A stretch of 64,000 nucleotides of DNA, taken from Paraburkholderia kururiensis. GTDB lineage: Bacteria > Pseudomonadota > Gammaproteobacteria > Burkholderiales > Burkholderiaceae. Below are positions 51,240 through 59,762 of the stretch, piece after piece. The position numbers and the translations under genes are program-made. The DNA lies in assembly GCF_034424375.1 (NCBI RefSeq), contig NZ_CP139965.1:6613281-6677280 (forward strand), given 5' to 3'. Position 1 is the first letter of the stretch. Each line of letters begins with the position of its first letter. The notes beneath the pieces are model-generated. The model made no database searches, was not told the origin of the DNA, and worked only from the letters and a program-made list of their open reading frames with translations.

Positions 51240-51602
51240 CTTTTTCACCGACAGGCGAGTTTTTTAATTCCGGTGCAAACCGGGTTTTACTTTAAGTGAA
51301 GTGCGCGGGTATAGTACAGGCCAAATTTCTACAATTCAACTTCCGCGCGAAGAGGTATTGCACAAAAAGAATTGCAGTTGGCCTTTATGGTGATCGACAA
51401 GAAATTCTTTCCGAAATTATCTGGAATATCGGTTTCGGGCCGGAAAAAGTTTCCTGAAGATCGCGTGATCTGCCATGTGGAGAGGCCGAATGGCCTATGC
51501 ACCGGGCATCGTTAAATGTGTGCAAATATGTGGCAAAAGGCCGTGTTGCCGATATTCAGGGGCTTGACGGGGAGGGGCCGGCACTCGGCCGGTCGATTCA
51601 CA
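51240..51602. other. Divergent control region of the type VI cluster
   Basis: 363 nt of lower GC between the leftward TPR-lipoprotein/tssB operon and the rightward tssJKL operon; no gene. It must hold both promoters. The best site is a rightward sigma-70-like pair at 51286-51315. Confidence 0.6.
51286..51315 (+). promoter_or_regulatory. Candidate sigma-70 promoter for tssJKL
   Basis: TTTACT (51286-51291; 4 of 6 match to -35) and TATAGT (51310-51315; 5 of 6 match to -10) are separated by 18 nt. A transcript would start about 280 nt before tssJ. Assigned by eye only. Confidence 0.3.
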
Positions 51603-52217
51603 ATGAATCCGCGCTTTATTCAATATGCATCGGCACTGGCGGCGAGCGTGGCGCTCGCGGGTTGTGCCGCGGGGGTCTCGGTGCTCGGCGCCGCGGCGTC
51701 GTCTGCCCTTCAGGCAGCGGGCATCGGCAAGCCGGACGTACCGGACGCGCAGAAGCCGCCGCGCAATATCGGCCTGACGCTCTTTGCCGCGCAGAACCTC
51801 AATGCGGCCAACGACAACCGGCCGCTCGCCCTCGTGGTGCGGGTCTATACGTTAAAAGACCCCACCTCGTTCGAGCAGGCGCCTTTCGATACCTTTACAG
51901 ATCCGCAAAAGGAAAAAAGTACCCTGGGGGCTGATTTGCTCAGCGTTCGGGAGGTGACTTTAATCCCCGGCCAACGCTATTCGGCCACTGAAAAGGTTTC
52001 CAGGGAAGCACAGGCGCTCGGTATCGTGGCATTGTTCCGCGATCCCGCCATGCAACGATGGAAATTCGCGTTCGATCCGGCGAAATCGGAGAAATCCGGC
52101 ATAATGGTCGGCCTGCATAACTGCGCCATGACGGTTACGAACGGCACAGTGATCACGCCCGAACAGGGAATGCCGTCGCAACCGCTGAATATGCTCTCTT
52201 CGGTGAGTTGCGGATAA
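51603..52217 (+). CDS. tssJ: Type VI secretion outer-membrane lipoprotein TssJ
   Basis: A 204-residue lipoprotein with lipobox VALAGC (Cys21). The mature region carries the transthyretin-like TssJ fold: IGLTLFAAQNLNAANDNRPLALVVRVYTLK-type strands (about 60-90), then FEQAPFDTF and a LGADLLSVREVTLIPGQ segment. It sits on the outer membrane and holds the TssM C-terminus. Length is at the long end for TssJ owing to an Ala-rich N-terminal linker. First gene of tssJ-tssK-tssL; the ribosome binding site is weak. Confidence 0.93.
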   Translation: MNPRFIQYASALAASVALAGCAAGVSVLGAAASSALQAAGIGKPDVPDAQKPPRNIGLTLFAAQNLNAANDNRPLALVVRVYTLKDPTSFEQAPFDTFTDPQKEKSTLGADLLSVREVTLIPGQRYSATEKVSREAQALGIVALFRDPAMQRWKFAFDPAKSEKSGIMVGLHNCAMTVTNGTVITPEQGMPSQPLNMLSSVSCG

Positions 52218-52308
52218 GAATGACGCTGGCGTGTCATTTAACAATTTTTGAATCCGGCATGGCCGCCGCCGTTCTTGTATTCGGCCGCACGCATACGACA
52301 GGTTTGAG

Positions 52309-53655
52309 ATGAGCTATTCAGCCAAGGTGCTCTGGGGGGAAGGCCTGTTTCTCAGGCCGCAGCATTTTCAACGGCAGGACGCCTATCATGAGGCGCGCCT
52401 GTTCGAGTCCATTCAATCCATCCAGCCGTACAACTGGGGCGTGCGTTCCGTGCGCTTCGATCGCGACGCCCTGGGCAGCAACGTGCTGCGCGTGGCCGAC
52501 CTCGCGCTCGCGTTCCCGGACGGCACGCTGTACTCGGCTCCGCAGGCCGACGACCCTCCGCCGCCCGTGGCCCTCGATACCCTGCCGGACGGCATCAACG
52601 AATTCACGTTTTTCCTTGCGCTGCACCCGCTGCGCGACACCGGCGCGAACTACACGGACGATCGCGATGCCGGCTTCGTGGCGCGCTACGTGAGCGAGCA
52701 GGCGCCCGTGGCGGATCACTTCACCGATGCCGCCGCGGCGGACATCACGTTTCTCAAGACCAGCGTGAAGCTGATTGCGCACAGCGAACCGCGCGACCAA
52801 CTGCTGGCGGTGCCGCTGGTACGTGTGCGACGCACGGCGACGTCGGGCTTCGAGATCGACGACACGTTTGTGCCGCCGTGCCTCGCCATCGAAGCATCGC
52901 CCATCCTGCATCAACGTCTGCGCCAGTTGATCGACGCGTTGCAGGCGAAGGTAAATGCGCTGTACGGCTTTCACCGCGAGCCGACCAAGAACATCATCGA
53001 GTTCCGCTCCGGCGACATCGCCTCGTTCTGGCTGCTGCACACCGCGAACGCGGCATTTGCAACGCTTGCGCACCTGTACCAGCACGCGGCACTGCATCCC
53101 GAGCGGCTGTTTCAGGAACTGTTGCGATTGACAGGACAACTGATGACCTTCTCGAAGGGCTACGCACTCTCGGATCTGCCGGCTTATCGCCATGACGATC
53201 CGGGCCCGGGGTTCGCGCGGCTCGACACGATGTTGCGGGATCTGCTCGAGACCGTCATCTCCACGCGCTACTTCGCGATCGCGCTCGACGAGATCCGTCC
53301 TTCGTTCCATACCGGGCGCCTCGACTCCGGCAAGATCGACGACAAGACGCAGTTCTTCGTCGCCGTGTCCGCGAACATGCCGACAGTCGAACTGGTCGAA
53401 GCCGTGCCGGCGCGCTTCAAGGTAGGCGCGCCCGACGACGTCGACAAGCTCGTGCTCTCGGCCATGCCGGGCGTGCGCCTCGTCTACACGCCGCAAGTGC
53501 CGCCCGCCATTCCCGTGCGTCCCGGCGCCTGCTACTTTTCGCTCGAAGCGCGCGGCCCGCTTTACGAGCGCATGTTGCAGGCCCAGTCGGCAACCATCTA
53601 CGCGCCCTCCGGCATCGACGATCTCAAACTCGAACTCATCGCGGTCACATCATGA
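52309..53655 (+). CDS. tssK: Type VI secretion baseplate protein TssK
   Basis: A 448-residue protein starting MSYSAKVLWGEGLFLRPQHFQ, the TssK signature, with YHREPTKNIIEFRSGDI-like and FWLLHTANAAFATLAHL blocks. It joins the baseplate to the TssL/TssM membrane complex. It overlaps the tssL start by 4 nt (ATGA at 53652-53655). Confidence 0.96.
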   Translation: MSYSAKVLWGEGLFLRPQHFQRQDAYHEARLFESIQSIQPYNWGVRSVRFDRDALGSNVLRVADLALAFPDGTLYSAPQADDPPPPVALDTLPDGINEFTFFLALHPLRDTGANYTDDRDAGFVARYVSEQAPVADHFTDAAAADITFLKTSVKLIAHSEPRDQLLAVPLVRVRRTATSGFEIDDTFVPPCLAIEASPILHQRLRQLIDALQAKVNALYGFHREPTKNIIEFRSGDIASFWLLHTANAAFATLAHLYQHAALHPERLFQELLRLTGQLMTFSKGYALSDLPAYRHDDPGPGFARLDTMLRDLLETVISTRYFAIALDEIRPSFHTGRLDSGKIDDKTQFFVAVSANMPTVELVEAVPARFKVGAPDDVDKLVLSAMPGVRLVYTPQVPPAIPVRPGACYFSLEARGPLYERMLQAQSATIYAPSGIDDLKLELIAVTS

Positions 53656-54443
53656 GCTACGCGCCCTCCCTTTTCGGCAACGGCACGCCCACGGCCACCC
53701 CTGCTCCTGCGTCGTCGCCCGCGAGCGAGCCGACCTATCAGGTCCGCTCGCTGCTCGATCTGTTGTACGACGGCTTCTTCATGCTGTTCCTGCTGAAGAA
53801 CGGACGCGAGCCGGGCGATGCCGACGAATTCCGCGCGCGCATCCAGCAGTTTCTGGGTGATTTCGAGCGCGGCGCGAAGAAGCTCGACGTGGCCGCCGAA
53901 GACGTCTATGCGGCGAAGTTCGCTTTCTGCGCCGCCATCGACGAATCGGTGCTCGCCTCGCAGTTCCGCATTCGCGCGGAGTGGGAGCGCCGCCCGTTGC
54001 AGCTCGTGCTGTTCGGCGAACAGCTGGCCGGCGAGAAATTCTTTCAGTACCTCGAAGAGTGCCGCGCGCAGGGCGCAGCGCGCCTGCAGTCGCTCGAGGT
54101 GTTCCACATGTGCCTGCTGCTCGGGTTCCAGGGCAAGTATCTGCTGGAAGGTCCGGAGAAGCTCGCTTATCTCACGGCACGCCTCGGGGACGAGATCGCT
54201 CACATGAAGGGCAAACGCGCACCATTCGCGCCGCACTGGCCGCTGCCGGACCAGGTGGCGCACCGCCTGAAGCGCGAGGTGCCGCTCTGGGTGATCGGTG
54301 CCGTGTTTGCGCTCGTGGGTCTGGTGGCGTATCTCGGGCTCAACACATATCTGCGTGACAACACGCTGCGTGCGCTGTCGCCCTATGCGCAGGTGATCAA
54401 GGTCGGGCCGGAGTCGGCGAATCTTACGATATCGCTGCCTTGA
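53652..54443 (+). CDS. tssL: Type VI secretion inner-membrane protein TssL (DotU/IcmH)
   Basis: A 263-residue protein with the cytoplasmic DotU domain (RSLLDLLYDGFFMLFLLKNG; AAIDESVLAS; RPLQLVLFGEQLAGEKFFQYLE; FQGKYLLEGPEKL) and one C-terminal transmembrane helix (about 216-235). Only a short periplasmic tail follows, so the peptidoglycan-binding extension found in some TssL proteins is absent. It completes the membrane complex with TssJ and TssM. Confidence 0.95.
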   Translation: MSYAPSLFGNGTPTATPAPASSPASEPTYQVRSLLDLLYDGFFMLFLLKNGREPGDADEFRARIQQFLGDFERGAKKLDVAAEDVYAAKFAFCAAIDESVLASQFRIRAEWERRPLQLVLFGEQLAGEKFFQYLEECRAQGAARLQSLEVFHMCLLLGFQGKYLLEGPEKLAYLTARLGDEIAHMKGKRAPFAPHWPLPDQVAHRLKREVPLWVIGAVFALVGLVAYLGLNTYLRDNTLRALSPYAQVIKVGPESANLTISLP

Positions 54444-54461
54444 CGAAGCGAGCGCCGCGCT

Positions 54462-55082
54462 TTAACACCTCGTGCGCGCGTTGCTCGTGGTGCTCGTGGT
54501 AACTGCGCCGCCTGCGGCTTCTTCGGTCGAGTGCCACCTGTCGTCGTCGAGCAAACGCTCGAACAGGCGGTCGAGTTGCGCTTCCGGAAGCGGCAGAAGG
54601 CCGAGCAACGCGTAGAAGGCCAAACCGCGCGCCGCGGCAAGACGCAATACGGCGAGTTCGGGGTCAGCGGCTTCGGCGCGAATCTTGTCGATCTTTTCGC
54701 TATCGGCTTCCCGCAATGCGTCGAGCAGATTGGGATCCTCCACGAGCGCCGCCAGGACCGCGCGCGCAAGCGAGTGCGGCTGGTTGATCGACTCCCGCGC
54801 CACGGCGATCTGCGAAAGCAGCGCGGGATGTTGCGCGGACGCGCCTTGATTGGCCGCATAGTGGCGCGCGAAGTTTTCGAAGTACTCCCGCTGATATTCG
54901 AGGAGCGCCTTCAAGATGCCGCTCTTGGTGCGGAACTGGTGCAGCAGGCCTCCTTTGCTGATTCCGCTTTCGCGCGCGAGCGCATCGAACGTCAAGGCGC
55001 CCGGGCCGTCGCGCGTGATGATGACAAGCGCGGCCTGAATGGCGGTGCTACGGGATCGTTCCGAACGGGTGGGATTGTCCAT
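54462..55082 (-). CDS. TetR-family transcriptional regulator
   Basis: A 206-residue repressor. The N-terminal HTH (TAIQAALVIITRDGPGALTFDALARESGISKGGLLHQFRTKSGILKALL, given by its first and last helices at about residues 12-58) is followed by a variable TetR_C domain. The start at 55082 follows GAGAGGAC. It is convergent with tssL (18 nt between stops). Upstream are a small membrane-protein gene and a perfect dyad at 55817-55834 before a divergent lipoprotein/MCE operon, the probable target. Confidence 0.88.
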   Translation of the reverse strand: MDNPTRSERSRSTAIQAALVIITRDGPGALTFDALARESGISKGGLLHQFRTKSGILKALLEYQREYFENFARHYAANQGASAQHPALLSQIAVARESINQPHSLARAVLAALVEDPNLLDALREADSEKIDKIRAEAADPELAVLRLAAARGLAFYALLGLLPLPEAQLDRLFERLLDDDRWHSTEEAAGGAVTTSTTSNARTRC

Positions 55083-55294
55083 GTCCTCTCGAGTCAAACG
55101 GCTTGTGCGCTCGCTGCGTGCCCTGCTGGCCGCATGGTCGTGTCGGCAACAGGCGCGTGGGGCAGATCAGAAAAATAAGCGCGGCTTGCGGGCGTAATCC
55201 CCGGATTCTATCAAGGCGGTGTGCCGCGCCAGGCCTACCTGCGCCTTGTGCTTCCGGTGAGCAGGCGAATGACAGCCGATCGTCGCTCGCGCAG

Positions 55295-55627
55295 TCATCG
55301 CTTCAAGGCGGCGCCAGTCGTCTGCGGGCTTTGTGCCGCCGGGGCCTTGAGCACACGCCCATCCCGCCACTCCGGATAAATGCCCACGATAAAGACGATG
55401 TAGACAAGCCCTGCAAACAGGCCCGCCATGGTCCCCAATACATGCGGCGTTTCAGGCGGGTCGCGCCGGAAGTACAGCGGAATGGCAACGAACAGATAGG
55501 CTGCCACAAAGACGAGTGCGGCCATCAGCGCAGGCGGCAGGCTGAGCGCAAAGAAGTCCGCCACTGCCAGCACGCGCTCGTGCGCCAGCATGCTCCTCAG
55601 TTGCGCAAACGCCCAGGCTGGCGACAT
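55295..55627 (-). CDS. Small two-helix membrane protein
   Basis: A 110-residue protein with two hydrophobic helices (about residues 25-51 and 68-84), and a polar Ala/Gln/Thr tail. The start at 55627 has GGGAG about 7 nt upstream. I do not recognise a family. It is on the same strand as, and 212 nt upstream of, the TetR gene. Confidence 0.6.
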   Translation of the reverse strand: MSPAWAFAQLRSMLAHERVLAVADFFALSLPPALMAALVFVAAYLFVAIPLYFRRDPPETPHVLGTMAGLFAGLVYIVFIVGIYPEWRDGRVLKAPAAQSPQTTGAALKR

Positions 55628-55655
55628 TGGCGATCTCCCTTCCAGGCAACATTTT

Positions 55656-55751
55656 TCATAGGCGACCCGCAATCACCGCATACAGGCCGTAGACGAACCG
55701 GCCAATCGCCGATCGCCGCATATCTGCCAGCCGTTCGATAGTCCGTTTCAT
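55656..55751 (-). CDS. Possible 31-residue peptide
   Basis: A short frame from ATG 55751 to TGA 55656 encodes a basic peptide ending in a moderately hydrophobic helix (GRFVYGLYAVIAG). GGAGCG lies just before the ATG. It ends 28 nt upstream of the two-helix membrane protein and could be a leader peptide or micro-membrane protein. Evidence is limited to the ribosome binding site and position. Confidence 0.3.
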   Translation of the reverse strand: MKRTIERLADMRRSAIGRFVYGLYAVIAGRL

Positions 55752-55816
55752 CGCTCCATTCCCTTCAGACGGCATCAGCGTTTGTCCATCGCAATGTCCG
55801 CCGCATTGTAGCATAC

Positions 55817-55834
55817 AAACCGTCTGGACGGTTT
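55817..55834. promoter_or_regulatory. Palindromic operator for the TetR regulator
   Basis: A perfect 18-bp dyad AAACCGTC-TG-GACGGTTT, the size and symmetry expected for a TetR-family dimer, lies in the divergent spacer between the small membrane-protein/TetR side and the DUF3313-MCE operon. TAGCAT just upstream resembles part of a promoter that a bound repressor would cover. Confidence 0.65.
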
Positions 55835-55935
55835 ACATTCAAAAATGGCGATGCTACGCTGCGGGCTCTTTCACATTGGGCAGCCGCAGCCCGCCCGCAA
55901 CAGGCGATCCGCAAGGACGAAAAATGGAGAATCGG

Positions 55936-56604
55936 ATGAAAAAGTCAGGTCAAACCGGGCGGCTCGCGGCGGCAGTCGCGTGCCTTGGCATCACGCTCGC
56001 CGGATGCTCGAACGTGCAGCCCGCCAAATACGCAGGCATTGCGTCGTCATCGTCGCTGCGTGCAGACGCACAGGGCAAGTCGTGGCGCGTACCGTACGAG
56101 TACACCTCTCAGGTGAACTGGAGCGCCTACCGCAGCGTGATCCTGGAACCGGTGGCTGTCTATCAGGGCGCCGATCACCAGTTCGGCGACATGAGCACGA
56201 CGGACAAGTCCGCGCTCGCCAGCTACATGCAAACCACGTTCGCGAAGAAGCTGCGCACACGCTTCAACCTCGCTGACACTCCCGCGCCCAACACGTTGCG
56301 ACTCAAGCTGACGTTGACGGGTGGCGACACTACGACGCCCGTCATCAGCACACTGTCCCGCTTCGACATCGCGGGCGGCTTATACAACGGCGTGCAGGCC
56401 GTTCGGGGCCGCGAGGGCGCGCTCACCGGCTACGTGATGTACGCCGTTGAGATCTACGACGCTTCGACGAACCGCCTACTGCGCGCCTATGTGAGCAAGC
56501 AGTATCCGAATCCGATGAACATCGGCGCGAGCTTCGGGTCCCTGGGCGCTGCGAAAACCGGCATCGATAAAGGCGCCGACGCCCTCGTCGCTCAGCTGGA
56601 CTGA
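55936..56604 (+). CDS. DUF3313 lipoprotein
   Basis: A 222-residue lipoprotein with lipobox TLAGC (Cys24) and a DUF3313 body (YRSVILEPVAVYQG; LRTRFNLADTPAPNTLRLKLTLTG-type strands; AVRGREGALTGYVMYAVEIYD). Proteins of this domain are found at the outer membrane next to transport or envelope genes. The start at 55936 follows GGAG and gives a standard lipoprotein signal; ATG 55924 is an alternative. It is 33 nt before the MCE gene and downstream of the palindromic operator. Confidence 0.82.
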   Translation: MKKSGQTGRLAAAVACLGITLAGCSNVQPAKYAGIASSSSLRADAQGKSWRVPYEYTSQVNWSAYRSVILEPVAVYQGADHQFGDMSTTDKSALASYMQTTFAKKLRTRFNLADTPAPNTLRLKLTLTGGDTTTPVISTLSRFDIAGGLYNGVQAVRGREGALTGYVMYAVEIYDASTNRLLRAYVSKQYPNPMNIGASFGSLGAAKTGIDKGADALVAQLD

Positions 56605-56637
56605 GCTCATCTCTTCCTTTTAATTCGGACTGCTATC

Positions 56638-58203
56638 GTGTCGAGCATGCGCCGGCTACTGCCTTTGATCTGGCTTGTGCCGCTTGCCGCGGCACTGGTC
56701 AGTCTCGCATGGGCACTCAACGCGGTGAATAGCAAAGGTCCGGGCATTACCATCGCCTTTGCTACCGCTGAAGGGCTCGAAGCCGGCAAGACGCGCGTGC
56801 GCTACCGGAACGTGAATATCGGCTCAGTCGAAGCGATACGTCTTTCGAACGACCACTCCCGCGTGCTCGTCGACGTGCAGCTCACGGCGGACGCGAAGCA
56901 ATTCGCCGTCGCCGATACGCGCTTCTGGGTGGTGCGTCCACGCGTGGGCGCAACAGGTGTGTCGGGCCTCGAGACGATGCTCTCGGGCGCATACATCGGC
57001 GTGGACCCGGGGCGCTCGCATGAGACGAGCGCGCGCTTCACCGGCCTCGAAACACCCCCTGCGGCTGCAAACGACGACGCCGGTCGGCGCTACGTGCTGC
57101 GCGGCGAATCGCTCGGATCGGTAAACATCGGCTCGCCCGTCTACTACCGTCACGTGAGAGTCGGACGCGTGCTGGGCTACGCCGTCGATACCGATGGAAC
57201 AGGCGTCGCCATGGATGTTTTCGTGAGCGCGCCCTATGACCAGTACGTGGGCACCGCAACGCGCTGGTGGCATGCAAGCGGCGTGGATCTTCGGCTCGAC
57301 TCGAACGGCGTGACGCTCAACACGCAGTCCTTTGCGAGCGTGATAACCGGTGGAATCGCTTTCGAAACGCCGCCACGCCAGGCGTCGCGAGACCCGGCGC
57401 CGAATGGCCGGTCATTTCTCCTCGCCAATGACGAAGCTTCCGCCATGCGCGAGCCCCAAGGACCGCCGGCGCCCGTCGTCATGAAGTTCACGCAGTCGGT
57501 GCGGGGGTTGGCGGTGGGCGCGCCCGTCGACTTCCGCGGGGTCGAACTCGGCTACGTGGCGGCAATCGACGTCGAATACGATGCGCGTCGTCGGGCGTTC
57601 ACCGTTCCTGTCACGGTCATCCTCTTTCCGGACCGGCTAGGCCGCAGCTATCGGCAATCCATCCCGCCCGGCGACGCCGCGGCCGGCAAGGCGCTGCTGC
57701 GCAAGATGGTGGCCGATGGCCTGGGCGGACAGCTCCGCACCGGCAATCTGGTCACAAGCCAGCTCTATGTCGCGCTCGACATGTTTCCCACGGCGCCGCG
57801 TGTGTCCATCGACATGGACCGTTTGCCTCTGGAATTGCCGACCGTGCCGAACACGCTTGACGAACTTCAGACGCAGATCGCCGACATCGTGAAAAAGCTC
57901 GACCACATACCGGTGGACGAGACGAGCCGCAACCTGAACAACGCGTTGAAGAGCGCGTCGAACCTCTTCGAGCAGCTCGATACACAGCTCGTACCCGAGG
58001 CACGAGAGACGCTCGCCGCCGCACGAGAGACGTTCAACGCAGCGCAAACCACGTTGCACCAAAGGTCGCCCTTGATGGGCAACATGCATGAAGCGCTTGC
58101 ACAACTCACACTTACACTGCAAACGCTGAAGCAGCTCGCCGATTACCTGCTGTTGCGCCCCGAGGCGCTGCTATATGGCAAGCGCCAAGATCCGCAGCCG
58201 TGA
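56638..58203 (+). CDS. pqiB: PqiB-like MCE protein
   Basis: A 521-residue protein with an N-terminal transmembrane anchor (LLPLIWLVPLAAALVSLAWAL, typical of PqiB) and three MCE domains (about residues 36-135, 152-250 and 285-390) with the repeated VRYRNVNIGSVEAI, VYYRHVRVGRVLGY and VDFRGVELGYVAAI motifs. A C-terminal helical region of about 130 residues follows. PqiB hexamers form a needle bridging the inner and outer membranes for lipid traffic. Start is GTG (alternative ATG at 56647). The usual partner pqiA is not adjacent; the DUF3313 lipoprotein is upstream. Confidence 0.88.
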   Translation: MSSMRRLLPLIWLVPLAAALVSLAWALNAVNSKGPGITIAFATAEGLEAGKTRVRYRNVNIGSVEAIRLSNDHSRVLVDVQLTADAKQFAVADTRFWVVRPRVGATGVSGLETMLSGAYIGVDPGRSHETSARFTGLETPPAAANDDAGRRYVLRGESLGSVNIGSPVYYRHVRVGRVLGYAVDTDGTGVAMDVFVSAPYDQYVGTATRWWHASGVDLRLDSNGVTLNTQSFASVITGGIAFETPPRQASRDPAPNGRSFLLANDEASAMREPQGPPAPVVMKFTQSVRGLAVGAPVDFRGVELGYVAAIDVEYDARRRAFTVPVTVILFPDRLGRSYRQSIPPGDAAAGKALLRKMVADGLGGQLRTGNLVTSQLYVALDMFPTAPRVSIDMDRLPLELPTVPNTLDELQTQIADIVKKLDHIPVDETSRNLNNALKSASNLFEQLDTQLVPEARETLAAARETFNAAQTTLHQRSPLMGNMHEALAQLTLTLQTLKQLADYLLLRPEALLYGKRQDPQP

Positions 58204-58246
58204 ACGGCGTGGGCGTGTCTGTGTCCACGGCGGATTTCGGTCCGCT

Positions 58247-58453
58247 TCAATGCAGGGTGCCAAAGAACACCGTAGCGCCTTCATGAGGCGACAGTCCCAC
58301 GTTGAAATAGCCTTCCAGCCGCTCCGCAACCGCTTCCTTCAGCTCATAGGGCGGATGAATGAAGCCCACCGATACCGCGTAGTCATACCACTCGCTGAGC
58401 CAGGCTCGCAGGTCGTCTTCGTGGTCGAGCGGCGCGTTCGTTTGACCAGACAT
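58247..58453 (-). CDS. Small acidic hypothetical protein
   Basis: A 68-residue protein with clusters of Asp/Glu and aromatic residues (DDLRAWLSEWYDYAVSVGF, then PYELKEAVAERLEGYF). The start at 58453 follows GAGGAG. No recognised domain. It converges on the PqiB gene. Confidence 0.6.
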   Translation of the reverse strand: MSGQTNAPLDHEDDLRAWLSEWYDYAVSVGFIHPPYELKEAVAERLEGYFNVGLSPHEGATVFFGTLH

Positions 58454-59369
58454 GGCTAGCTCCTCGCTGTGTGCAGCCCTCCCTGCCGTTCCGCAATTCC
58501 CTCTCACTCACGTCATAGCCCGCAGGCGTTGATTTTCGGTGTTGTACTCTGCGGCGCAAAATGAGCCACGGATCATCTCGTGGCGCGAGAAAAGAATGCG
58601 AACGTGCTGCTGGGCCGCTGTACGTAGATACAAACAGCGCTTTGTGGAGAACATGGCCGAAGCAGGAGGAAGCTTCGGCGGAGCTACTTTCCGGTCCCGT
58701 AGAACCCTTCGCCCCAGCCGGCTTCAGCACGTCTCGCTGCTCGGCCAGATTGCCACTCCCCATTGCACTGACGAAGCCATCTTAGGCGCGGGCTGAGGTG
58801 CCGGGCAGTCGGCGCACGCCGAATGTGGACTAGGAAGGTACTGCACGAGGTGTCAGGATTTCCTGACACCTCGCGGCGGGCGCAGAGCTGCCGAGCTCAG
58901 GCGGGTTGAGCATCGAATCGAGTTTCTTCCGAATTCCGCCCGGCTTCACGCTGCTTTAGTGAAAAAATTAGAGTTATGGCTTTCCGGTTGACCGTTGATT
59001 CTTACTCACAGTTAAATTCAAATTACCTCAAATCGGTTCGCTTCACCAAATTCACACAAATCAATATCCGCACTTCTCGGCTCAACTTGATGCATTCGCG
59101 GCCAAACCGCTCCATGCGGTCCGTTGCAGCACCCTTTCCGGAAGCGTCTCTTCTTTGCCGACACTCACGCAGGCGCCTCAGATTCTGAATATTGGTCAAA
59201 CAATGCACTGACTACACGCGGCATATGCAATATACATATCTCTATGCGCAGTTATAAATTTCAACGACGAATTTTGAATATATGTGACGTTTTTTGCCGA
59301 GAGCCGGATTTCACCTATACAGATTCAATTTCAGATAGATAGAATCACGCGGAAATAATTCGTAATGCC
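58454..59369. other. Gene-poor, AT-richer stretch
   Basis: About 900 nt with no supported gene. The first part (to 58900) has window-like GC but no coding character in any frame I could support. From about 58960 to 59420 base composition falls markedly and stop codons are frequent. It contains a hairpin at 58846-58873. The pattern suggests acquired or decayed DNA. Confidence 0.55.
58846..58873. repeat. Perfect hairpin in gene-poor DNA
   Basis: Arms CGAGGTGTCAGG (58846-58857) and CCTGACACCTCG (58862-58873) are perfect over 12 bp, 13 bp if the A-T pair at 58858/58861 is counted. No T-run and no adjacent gene. It might be an orphan terminator or a dispersed palindromic element. Confidence 0.55.
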
Positions 59370-59759
59370 TTGAAGCTCACAGATATGATCATCGATAAAC
59401 TGCTGCGCCACGAGATTCTCACTCCGATACAAATCCATCTGAAGAAACGGGAACAAAGAATGGGTCTCGCATGCGGGCCGCACAGAGATGAAGTCGGGTC
59501 AATAGCAGCCGCCGCGACGTGCATCCCGCACGTCCTTTCGAAACCTCAATGTGCGCAAACCGAGGCACGCCGCTTGGGACAACGGCAGCAAGACCGCACT
59601 TACATGATGAAGGCACAGCGTGCCTTGAGGCGGCTGCTCAAACGACAGACGAACGCAACGCCGTCGAAATGCGAATGGCCTCTGTGCCCCCTCCCCGTCG
59701 AAATACCCGAGTTGCAGGAAGGCGTGAAGACAAAGCGGTGCGCACAGGAGCGCGGCTGA
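59370..59759 (+). CDS. Doubtful hypothetical protein upstream of a conserved-looking gene
   Basis: A 129-residue frame from a TTG start that ends 3 nt before, and in the same frame as, the gene at 59763. It has a plausible helical stretch (TYMMKAQRALRRLLKRQT) and several cysteines, but codon use is weaker than in its neighbours and it overlaps AT-rich DNA. It may be a real small gene coupled to 59763, or part of a decayed one. Confidence 0.3.
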   Translation: MKLTDMIIDKLLRHEILTPIQIHLKKREQRMGLACGPHRDEVGSIAAAATCIPHVLSKPQCAQTEARRLGQRQQDRTYMMKAQRALRRLLKRQTNATPSKCEWPLCPLPVEIPELQEGVKTKRCAQERG

Positions 59760-59762
59760 ACC

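Noticed and set aside
34576..54443. Search for VgrG, PAAR or effector/immunity genes inside the type VI cluster
   Set aside because: All space is taken by core and accessory genes; no spike repeat, PAAR motif or toxin-like frame is visible.
58383..58796. Short overlapping frames on both strands around the 68-residue gene
   Set aside because: No ribosome binding sites, mixed low-complexity composition and overlap with a better supported small gene.
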